Source: Pardosa pseudoannulata
Taxonomy: Eukaryota; Arthropoda; Arachnida; Araneae; Lycosidae
Direction: 5' to 3'
DNA length: 64,000 bases
Assembly (NCBI GenBank): GCA_032207245.1
Contig: CM063507.1
Coordinates: 97,433,525-97,497,524, forward strand
Of the stretch, positions 10,365 to 19,778 are shown in pieces. Under the pieces are notes generated by a model that was not told the origin of the DNA, did not search any database, and was given only the letters and a program-made list of their open reading frames with translations. Position numbers and translations under genes: made by a program. Each line of letters begins with the position of its first letter. The first letter of the stretch is position 1.

Positions 10365-10576
10365 CTTTTTCTAAATGAGACATTTGTGTATGAGAATCTT
10401 CATGAAATTCCACATCAGGTTCTGAAGAAACCTGTCCAGCTGAAAAAAAAGGGTCTAACAGAAGCTCCTGATTTGGTTTTTCTGAAGATAACTCTAAGGA
10501 CACTCTTGACAAAAATCATTTGAAACCTGTAGTAATATCTAAGGAGGGTCTCCGAAAACCTGTGCTGATACTTTAA
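10365..10576 (+). pseudogene. Candidate terminal exon, frame-shifted
   Basis: A second T tract ends in TCAG at 10,361-10,364. From there one frame reads LFLNETFVYENLHEIPHQ and on to KKPVQLKKKGLTEAPDLVF. The adjoining frame then continues SEDNSKDTLDKNHLKPVV and ends EGLRKPVLIL-stop at 10,574-10,576. A single base lost from the T run near 10,475 would join the two. Codon use is less AT-driven than in surrounding sequence, and a KKPV/RKPV motif recurs in both parts. I do not recognise the protein. It could be a real last exon with a sequencing error, or a decayed exon. Confidence 0.35.
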
Positions 10577-11312
10577 GAAAACAAAAAAAATTTTTATTTG
10601 TATTTATATTGAAGAGTTAATAAAAAATATTTAGCTGTTAAAATTTGGGATAAAAGAATTTCATTAAATGTAAATAAAGGTACCTGATACTCCATCAAGT
10701 TTTTTTTTTTTTTTTTTTTTTTTTCCTCAAATAATTTTATTGGTACTCCTTTTGATGGCATTGTTTTTTTCTTTTTAATATAAACAAGCATTTCGCTTTT
10801 GAAATGCATTAAATGAAAAATTATTTAGGACATAATTGGGAAGACTTCTGTTACTACTTGGCATTACTTAAATTGTTATCAATAATTATACAATATGATT
10901 GCATATATATATAAGAAGGATACTAGTATAGATGCAATATTCAGTCTAAAATTTTGAAAATTGTTGGATTTTTAAAAGTAAAATTTTGATTCTAAATATA
11001 TTTAAAAATTGGTATTAAAACAAAGTTAATTGATTAATTCTAGCTTAGTAAATGAAGGGTTAATAGGTAAAAAAAATTAAAACTATTGCAATTTGTTAAT
11101 ATATTTTTTCAGAGTATTTTGTCTCATTCAAGCTTATGAAATAACATTTTTTAATCAAATAAAAAAGAAACTACAAAGGTAATCATAAAAAAGTTAATAT
11201 TGCATTTAAATTTGTATAAAACTTTTTTCATTTCTAATTTAATAAAGCATTAGTTATTTTCACCAATAGATGTAAAATGTCTTTTTCTTTTGGGGAGGGG
11301 GAGGAGAACACC
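10577..11312. other. Unassigned AT-rich interval
   Basis: Contains a T run at 10,701-10,724 and otherwise featureless AT-rich sequence up to the satellite. The minus-strand frame over 10,594-10,809 is an A/T homopolymer artefact. Confidence 0.5.
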
Positions 11313-11883
11313 TAAGGCAGCATTTTTTCGTTATTTTTCACCTAGGACGCACCGTTTTCAAGATATTTGCAATTTTATTTTTACAATAACTTCCCCGTGT
11401 TCTGATAAATTCGCTGGTTAATACCTGCACTCGGTGCACGTGGAATCTATACGCTTCCGGTAATTCTTAAAATCTTTTCCAATTCCTGTTTTGATAAGGG
11501 TCACGGAAAATATATCGAAAACTACTTAGAGTATCTAAGACAGCATTTTTTTCGTTATTTTCCACGTAGGATGCACCGTTTTCGAGATATTTCCAATTTT
11601 ATATATTCAATAACTTTCCTGTGTTCTGATAAATTCGCTGATAAATACATTTTCTCCGTGAACGAGGAATGTCGATCATTCGGAGGATTTTTAAAATCTT
11701 TTGCAATTCCTGTTTTTAAAGAGGGTACAAAAATTATATCGAAAACTACATAGAGTTCCTAAGGTAGCATTTTTTTCGTTATTTTTCAAATAGGACGCTC
11801 CGTTTCCGAAATATTTCCAATTTTATATATTCAATAACTTTCCCATGTTCTGATAAATTCGCTGGTCAATACCTGTGCTCGGT
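11313..11883. repeat. ~225-bp satellite array, left part
   Basis: About 2.5 monomers beginning near 11,313, 11,530 and 11,761. Each carries CTAAGGCAGCATTTTTT, then CG(C/T)ACCGTTT, TATTCAATAACTTTC, TGATAAATTCGCTGGT and AAAATCTTTT. Two monomer flavours alternate: one has CGGTGCACGTGGAATCT, the other has TTCTCCGTGA(A/T)CGAGGAA. The array is cut at GCTCGGT (11,877-11,883) by a transposon and resumes at 17,106. Confidence 0.85.
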
Positions 11884-12168
11884 CAACACCTCCTAGAGAG
11901 AAGGCCTGAGCACAGTTTACCAGAAAATGTGATGACTTAGTGGCATAAGGCTGACAACATTCTGTAACTCTGACTAGAAACTTCCAAGTTATCACTTTTC
12001 CAATTATTTCCGTCGCCAAATGCAAAATCAACATATATGTATGGAATGTGCGTATTGGCAACGTTGGCGGAATTCGTTTCCTGAGAGGGGGATATGAGAG
12101 TTCCTTTGTGCTTGCTCTGAGTATGCAAATTCAATTCCTGTATATTTCGGTTAATTTTTTTTGTAATA

Positions 12169-12323
12169 ATGCCATATAAATGTATTGTTCTTATTTGTAA
12201 AAGTAATTATGACTCCAAAGGTAACAAAAAATCAGTTTTCTCGTTTCGAAGAAAAGAAATTTTGGGACAAAAGTGGATTATTTCGATTCCTAGAAAAGCC
12301 TGACTGGAAACAAGAATTGTCAT
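12169..12323 (+). pseudogene. THAP-domain first exon of transposase (degenerate)
   Basis: From ATG 12,169 the frame reads MPYKCIVLICKSNY, with C-x4-C as in THAP zinc modules. It continues with KKSVFSFRR and QKWIISIPRK, the hydrophobic and Trp spacing typical of THAP, and then meets TGA. A one-base shift continues PDWKQELSC to a consensus donor (CAT|GTAAGT at 12,324). The remaining C-x2-H half would be on a later exon that I cannot identify. Function if intact: transposon end recognition. Confidence 0.5.
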
Positions 12324-12990
12324 GTAAGTAAACTCTATTGTTATTTACAATTTTTAAGCATAAGATATAAGATTAAACCCCTACTTAAAAAGTAGATTTT
12401 TTTTACAGTTACTCTAGATTATAGACAGTACTTTTGTTTTGACTAACGTATATGAAGAAATTTGATGAATAAATAAGAATATTCTATGTTTTTTAAACAT
12501 ATATATTAAAAATTATTCAACTATTAAAATGTAGTTTGTCATAAATAAATAATACTAGCAAATTTTACAATGCAATATTACAATTTCTTTAGAATTAACT
12601 ACTTAATTAAAATTATACTAAAAAACATGTTAAATATTGTATTTTTTTCTAAATTGAGTTAAAAGAAACAGTTCAAAATATAATGTAGTATTAACTTTTA
12701 TATCATTAAAACGTCATTTAGAATTAGATATTTTGATAATAAATTGATTAATGTTTGATATTAGAAAAATATTCCTATCTGTATAGACGGTTGAAATTTT
12801 TGTATTTTCATTTGTAAAGCAACTAAAAGAATAAAGTAATTATATATTATATATCATTGAAGCTGACCTTTGGATATAACCCTTTTAATACTTTAAAAAG
12901 TATAGTGAATTTCTGTTTAGATAATTATTTTATAACATAAAAAACTGTTTTATTTGTAACATACTAAAATACTGTACCATCTCTTGTTAG

Positions 12991-13201
12991 GAAAGAGGAA
13001 AAAGTATTATCAAAAGCCATTGAAGAGAGCTTAGAATTTCTGAAAAAATCCAAATATATTTTCAATTCTGTGGCAGAACTTTCAATTTGTGTATCCCAAA
13101 ACGAACTGTATAATCGTTGGATATTTTTGGATATGAAGATTAATATATTCTTTGCACATATAGTTACCAAATCCATAAATAACTTCTTCCGTTTGTATTG
13201 A
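12991..13201 (+). pseudogene. Possible second exon inside the P-like element
   Basis: Preceded by CTCTTGTTAG, an acceptor-like site. It is open for about 70 codons (KEEKVLSKAIEESLEF and on to ITKSINNFFRLY-like sequence) and stops at TGA 13,199-13,201. It has an amphipathic, protein-like composition but no motif I recognise. An antisense frame over the same bases is probably a shadow. Confidence 0.25.
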
Positions 13202-14734
13202 TAAAAATTTATCTGTATGAGTGTTTTTTAACAATACAAAGTTCAACAAAAGAGGTCAGTATAACTTTCCCTGTGTTTTTTACTGACTTAAAATATATAT
13301 TTGATGTATTAATTACTTAGGTTAATACTCATAGGTTGTATATTGTAAATGATTTTAATATATCTTGAACAAATTTTCTTAAGTATGTTATGTATATTTT
13401 CATTGTGTATGTATCAAGTTATCAAGTGTAAAGATATAAAGTTAAAGTCTAATTTTCTATTAATAGAATTATTACTCTGTTAATCAATAATGAAATTTTC
13501 ATTCTCGTGTTTAATTTTAACATCAAATTAAAAAAAAAATTCTGATTTTGTTTTGTTTTCGAGAAATAAAATTTCATATAAATGTAAGTTTTTTTTTTAC
13601 CTTATTTAATACAGTGTTTACTTGGGGTTTTGCTCTTCAAAACTTGGGGGAAATTTTTGTACTTGAAGTTAGATGAATTAGTTTTAAATATATTTCCTGG
13701 ATTAAATGTAGAAATTTCTTAAAATTTTATGAATGTATTTCTAAGTAGTAGAAGAAGCATAAATAATAAAATTCTAGGATGTTTTATTTTTCTTTTAAAA
13801 CTATAAACATATTTAAGTAAGTGTTTTTTAAAATAATTTATAACTCCATGTGATATTTCATGCACTATCCATATAATAGATAAAGTATGTTAATATCTTG
13901 ATTATGGGGATGATAGGTGTTATTGTGAAAATCTGGAAGGATTATAATTTGTGCTTGAGTTTATTCTTTTTTATTAGAGAATTCAAATTTTAGAGTGTAT
14001 ATGTTTTACAAATGTGTGTTATTTTAGGCGTATTTGATAGAATAAACAAAAAGCAATACATTCTGTGTCAGAGAACGGTTAATGTTAATAAAAAAAAAAC
14101 TGAAATTTGCTATAAATAATCGCCAGTAAATAATAAATCAAATTTTTTTGTTGCCGTTAAAACTACAGCTTCAACTGAATGGCTTGGATAGTGAGCCTTA
14201 TCCCGTGACGTCACAGTGAGTGTGCTCAGGCCTTCTCTCTTTAGGAGGTGTTGGCTCGGTCGGGGCCATCGTGATCACCGGGCCTGCGCGTATGAATTGA
14301 TGACTCATACAAAGAGACCAATGAGATTAGACTCCCGTCTACGGTGTTTACTTTGAAATTGACGGTTTTCATATTGGTTTAATTAAAATAATCTTTCTGT
14401 TGTGCCCAATTACACATTTTATGATTTATAAAACAATTTTTGTTTACTTACCTAAGAAATTTAAAATAAATAAAATGAAATATATTCAGTTTGAATTAAG
14501 AAATTCATAAAGTATGTAGTTCATGACCTTACTTTTACTTTTTGAAACTAAATGTTTTTGAATAAATGTTTACAAAAATATGCGCGAAATATTATTTACA
14601 AAAAGATGAAAAAGTACATTTATTTATTATATCTAGTTAAATAAAAAAACAGATTTAAAGATAAGAATTGGACAGCAAGAATATTCTTATCAAAACCAAA
14701 AGTGTATTTTCATTTTTTTTTTTCAGTCATAACA

Positions 14735-15590
14735 TTAATTATATAGAACATATTACTCTTATATTACTGCTTACTTTAAAATCACTTATTATTACTTAAT
14801 ACTTTAATAGATTTAGGAAAAAATTGTTCAGTTATTTAATTTATTCAAAGTTATTTAATTTATTTTTAAAGCTGTGTGCTTTTAAAATTAAACTACATTA
14901 GTAAAATACATGATAATTTTTGTGTGCTCATAGAAAATTACTACATTGTATTAATTCACACTGCATTAAAAATAACAATTTGATCTTTAAATCATCACTT
15001 AGTGATTCTCCTAGGTTATGTAAAATTAGATTTATTATATGAAAATTACTACATAACAAAAATAAATTAATTTGACTATTTTATTTTAAATAAAAACATT
15101 TTATTTACAACTTATGAAAAAGTTTTGTAGAAATTGCATTTAGTTAAGGAAAACAAATTGAAATCAAATGTATTGTACGAGTAAATAAAATACATTTTTT
15201 AGAATTTTTCATTTTAATATTCATTTATTTGAAAAATAAAATTTGATTAACATTTTTTATCAGTTTCCTTTGCAAAGTAACCATATAAAAATTTCAACTG
15301 AAAAGGAATCCATATAGGTTAGATTATAAAAATAGACCTAACCTATTCAAACACCCATTCAGTATGATATGGCCAAGGCCATCGTGATCATATAGAATTA
15401 TAATTTATAGAATACATTACTTTTATATTACTGCTGACTTTAAAATCACTTATGATTTCTTAATACTTTAATGGATTTAGGAAAAAATTGTTCAAAGTTA
15501 TTTAACTTATATTTAAAGTTGTGTGCTTTATAAATCAGGATATATTAGTAAAATACATGATACGTTTTGTGGGCTCATAGAAAATTATAT
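14735..15590. repeat. Internal direct repeat within the second transposon
   Basis: A block containing TTATATTACTGC, TTTAAAATCACTTAT, GATTTAGGAAAAAATTGTTC and AGTAAAATACATGATA occurs at about 14,735-14,945 and again at 15,398-15,590, about 660 bp apart. The second copy starts right after the internal end-like sequence. Confidence 0.75.
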
Positions 15591-16429
15591 CGTAATATGT
15601 TTAGTTTGAATTTAATTTGAATAAGAAAATAAACAAAATATTTAATATATTCTACTGAAGTTAAAAAAAAGTTTATTATCTTTCATTTTTAAAAATTAAA
15701 TGTCTTAAAAGTATTTTATCTATATCTACCATGTGTATGAAAGAGTTCACATAAGGCAAGAATACATTTATTTATAATACATACAGTAAATTTTAAAAAA
15801 AATTGTACAAACACTTACTATAAAAAGCTATAACATTTAGAAATTCAAGCTGAAATGACAGACCCATACTATATATATTTAACTCAATAAAATAAATGAC
15901 TAACGTTTTGTAAACATAGTTGTAACGGTTATGAAGAACACATTAAGCACATACACATACATTTTTCTCTGTGCACATAAAAGTAATCAGTGTTTCAATA
16001 ACATATATATCTAGGATTATAACACTATTAAAAATACACTGTATAAAAATATATAGTTTCAAACTATGAAATAAATTTGTCTCAACAAAATTACATTAGT
16101 GTCACTTTTTCCAGAGAAGGATAATATTTCACAGTAACAATAATTACTTACACTTATAACAGACATTCACAGAATAACAACATACCACTCTCATTAAAAT
16201 ATTGTAACCAATGATAAATATTATAAGCTGTGGGTGAACAGTAAAGGATTATTGATTACAACAGTAAGGTAACCATTGAAATTTTTAGACAAGTAAACTT
16301 TAATTATAAAAAATTTTCTGGGGTATAATTCATATTTTATTTTTTTTATATTATTAATATTGTACAACTTAATTTCTGACGGTAATTATTAAATGTTTTT
16401 AGTAAATAAGGAAAATAAAAAAGTATAAA

Positions 16430-16454
16430 AATTACCCCAAGAATTGGGGTAATT
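16430..16454. other. Short perfect hairpin
   Basis: AATTACCCCAA, a GAA loop, then TTGGGGTAATT: an 11-bp perfect stem inside the AT-rich transposon interior. A related half-arm follows about 20 bases later. No function assigned. Confidence 0.7.
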
Positions 16455-17105
16455 CTTAGAAATTCAAGGTAATTATTAGACACTGAATTTCTCCATTATG
16501 TTAATAATAAATAAGATCTTTATAAGGAGTAATAACAATCAGTTATCCGATTGTATGGTGTATTTCAAAAAAGAGTAAAGATTAAGTACTTAAATGAAAG
16601 AAAAAATATATGACATGCTTGATATAACTCTTTATTATACTTTATAAAAAGCATTGAAAACATGTCAATAAAAAGGAACATAGCTTAATTATTAATTGAA
16701 GATACAATAGAACAGTTTTGATAACAAAGCTTGTGTGCTTAACACGCTGTAAAGTAAATTAAGTTTTAAAAATATTTATATAAAAAGAGTAACATCAATA
16801 AACTTCCTTCAGTTAATTTCAAAAACAGCCACGTGGAACTTCTTAAAAGTTCTATATAAGTCAGTAATTTCATATTTGTATAAAATTTCTTACCTCGATT
16901 TGCTTTGATTGAAGTTGGTATACAGGTTCAAAATACAGGATAAAACTAATATATTTTAGTAACAATGACGAATATATGTAGGCATACAACGAGCTACAAA
17001 CCACGTTGGCGCCGGTATGCAACTACGACGTGTATCGGTCTCAATGTATGACTCCCATTTCGCGGTGGCAACCTACGCGCAGGCCCGGTGATCACGATGG
17101 CCCCG

Positions 17106-18232
17106 GCTCGGTGCACGTGGAATCTAAACGCTTCGGCTAATTCTTAAATATTTTCCACTTCCTGTTTTGATAAGAGGTACGGAAAATATATCGAACATTA
17201 CGTAGAGTTTCTAAGGCAGCATTTTTTTCGTTATTTTTCCCGTAGGAGGATCGTTTTCGAAATATTTGCACTTTTACATATTCAATCACTTTCCTGTGTT
17301 CTCATAAATTCGATGGTTAATACATTCTCTCCGTGAACGAGGAAGTTCGATCTTTCGTAGGATTTTTAAAATCTTTTGCAATTCCTGTTTTTAAAGGGGT
17401 ACAAAAAATATATCGAAAACTACATAGAGTTTCTAAGGCAGCATTTTTTTTCGTTATTTTTCACCTCGGACGCACCGTTTCCGACATATTTCCAATTTTA
17501 TATATTCAATAACTTTCCCGTGTTCTGATAAATTCGCTGGTTAATACCTGCGCTCGGTGCACGTGGAATCTAAACGCTTCGGCTAATTCTTAAAATCTTT
17601 TCCAATTTCTGTTTTGATAGAGGGTACATAAATTATATCGAAAACTACAGAGAGTTAGTTCCTAAGGCAGCATTTTTTTTTTCGTTATTTTTCCCCTAGG
17701 ACGCACCGATTTCGAGATATTTACAATTTTATATATTCAATAAATTTCCCATGTTCTGATAAATTCGCTGGTTAATACATTCTCTCCGTGATCGAGGAAT
17801 GTCGATACTTCGGAGGATTTTTAAAATCTTTTCAAATTTCTGTTTTGATAGAGGGTACAAAAAATATATCGAAAACTACTTAGACTTCCTAAGGCAGCAT
17901 ATTTTTCGTTATTTTTCAAATATTAAGCACCGTTTTCGAGATATTTCCAATTTTATATATTCAATAACTTTCAAGTGTTCTGATAAATTCGCTGGTTAAT
18001 ACCTGCGTTCGGTGCTCGTGGAATCTATACGCTGCGGGTTATTCTTAAAATCTTTTCAAATTCCTGTTTTGATAAGGGGTACGGAAAATATAACGAAAAC
18101 TACGTCGAGTTTCTAAGGCAGCATTTTTTTTCGTTATTTTTCACGTAGAACAGACCGTTTTCGAGAAATTTCAGTTTTTTATATTCAATCAATTTCCTGT
18201 GTTCTTATAAATTCGCTGGTTAATACGTTGGC
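17106..18232. repeat. ~225-bp satellite array, right part
   Basis: About five monomers starting near 17,213, 17,437, 17,661, 17,891 and 18,114, of the same two flavours as 11,313-11,883. It resumes with GCTCGGTGCACGTGGAATCT, so removing both transposons and two of the three GCTCGGT copies restores one continuous array of about 7.5 monomers. Open frames here are satellite artefacts. Confidence 0.85.
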
Positions 18233-19778
18233 CCTTACTCTGGGAGTTGCGGTTCGTACCGCAAGTGCGGTATGACGTAGTCGCGGAAACTTGGCCTAAC
18301 GATACCTAGTTGCCGCAACTAAGCTCAGACCGTACTCTGGGAGCACGGAAACGAAGGTGCGGGAACTAGCTTACTATCGAGTTTGAGAAATAAATCCCGC
18401 CTTTGGGCTGGGCTTATTTTAGAGGCGGAGTTTAATGGGATCTTCTACTTTGCACCATTTAAACCAATCAGAAATTTAGAATTATAATTCTGATTTTCAG
18501 TTTCGGCAACAGCAATGTTTGTAAATATAAACAAATAAATAATTCGCATTTTTCTTTGCATGCGTACGGTATTGATAAAAGTGGCATCCAAATCTCAAGA
18601 GTTTAAATCGAAGAGATTGTCTCACGGAAACTTTTACCCATGATTAGTTTTATGGAGCATTATTATATACAGTATGGAATTTTATTAAGCATATAGAGGC
18701 GCTTTCCATAGGTTTGGTTTGGAGTGCTACGGTCTACTTTTTGCAACACGAGTGCTAATGAGACCGGGACCTGCAGCTTAATTGACCTGCAGTTGAATTT
18801 TCTTGGTTTCTGCAAGTTACATTCTCTTACAGATATATTTTATACATTACAATTATGATGGAATGCATAAAAATGATGTAACTGATGAATATTATGATGT
18901 AAATATTACTGCATTGAGATCATTGATAAAAAAACTTGATAAAAAGTTATATTTGTACTGAAAAAACTGCAAAATGATAATTATTCCATCAAAATTTATC
19001 ATATTACTACTATATATCAATACCTAAAATCTAAACATCAATGTTTTGTTTTGAACACAGTTATTAAAATATATAAAATGCAAGAAATTAAAATTTGAAA
19101 ATCACAATATGAAAATTATGGTTATGATGAAAATAAAAGATATAAATATGATGAAAATTAAAGATAAATAATATTTAAATCATACTTAATATTAAGTATA
19201 TAGATAGTATTTTAAAAACAGTTTTATTATATGTAAAGACAAATTTTGGGTTCAGACTAACATCACAGGTATCCATGAAGATTGTAAATTTTGTGCTTAA
19301 AATATGTAAAATAAAAGCCGAAAGTTATAAATGCTTCGATCTTTTTATTACTCAGCATTGTTAACAAGATTTCTACTAGTATGAAAAACATAAAATATAA
19401 GATCAAAACTGAAGATACACAATATTTACATCATACTTTTATACTGCTCTAAATTCAGCATTAATATATTTAAAAACAACTTTTTAGTTCATACTTTTAA
19501 TACCAGTGGTATCCGTGGAGATGGCATGGAATTTTCTATATTTTGGCACTATACAAAACAGGTATATATTTTTTTAACTGAGCTATATATTCGTAAGTCA
19601 AATAAGCCGCCATGTTTTCTTACTATCGAGAAGTTCTCTCTACCAAATTTGCTGCCGGAAAGTTTCCGCAACCTGTAGCTATCTCTAACTTTCCGCATGT
19701 AACCCCAGAGTACCGAAGTATCGTTTGTTCTCAAAATTTCCACTTGCGGTACGAAGCGCAACTACCAGAGTAAGGCCC
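18233..19778. mobile_element. Inverted-repeat element with GC-rich structured ends
   Basis: Left end reads CCTTACTCTGGGAGTTGCGG then TTCGTACCGCAAGTG. The right end read inward gives CCTTACTCTGGTAGTTGCGC then TTCGTACCGCAAGTG. Weaker symmetry continues inward through a second GTACTCTGGGG phrase and a CTTACTATCGAG phrase, about 170 bp per arm. It starts where the satellite monomer is interrupted. I could not define a target duplication. The interior is AT-rich and non-coding; a SINE fragment is nested at 18,711-18,780. Confidence 0.65.
18711..18780 (-). mobile_element. SINE fragment (3' part)
   Basis: GGTTTGGTTTGGAGTGCTAC followed by GGTCTACTTTTTGCA and GCTAATGAGACCGGGACCT is the reverse complement of the 3' end of the SINE at 63,457-63,635, including its CCAAACCAAACC tail. 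It stops after about 70 bases. Confidence 0.8.

Larger units (their letters stand above)
11884..14253 (+). mobile_element. P-superfamily-like DNA transposon with THAP exon
   Basis: A 2,370-bp element with inverted ends. The left end begins CAACACCTCCTAGAGAGAAG. The right end, read inward, begins CAACACCTCCTAAAGAGAGA; the two match for about 32 bp with a 2-bp indel, with weaker similarity for another ~30 bp. GCTCGGT flanks both sides. A THAP-like zinc-finger exon lies at 12,169-12,323 and a second possible exon at 12,991-13,201. P elements have an N-terminal THAP domain, CA...TG ends and 7-8 bp target duplications, which fits. No RNase H-like catalytic core is recognisable, so it is a deleted, non-autonomous copy. 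Confidence 0.6.
14261..17105. mobile_element. DNA transposon with 32-bp perfect inverted ends, unclassified
   Basis: A 2,845-bp element. Both ends read inward begin CGGGGCCATCGTGATCACCG and stay identical for 32 bp (14,261-14,292 and 17,074-17,105). GCTCGGT flanks both sides (14,254-14,260 and 17,106-17,112). The interior is AT-rich with no convincing ORF, so it is non-autonomous. A partial copy of the end sequence, GGCCATCGTGATCA, lies inside at 15,376-15,389. Next to it a ~200-bp block (14,735-14,945) is repeated at 15,398-15,590. The superfamily is uncertain; a 7-bp duplication fits few families. Confidence 0.7.

Noticed and set aside
10594..10809. Lys-rich minus-strand ORF
   Set aside because: The Lys run is a poly-T tract read on the other strand.
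17799..17999. 66-codon ORF and its relative at 11,571-11,753
   Set aside because: Both are satellite monomers read in frame.
19549..19761. Minus-strand 70-codon ORF
   Set aside because: Covers the inverted terminal arm of the 18,233-19,778 element; structural DNA rather than coding.
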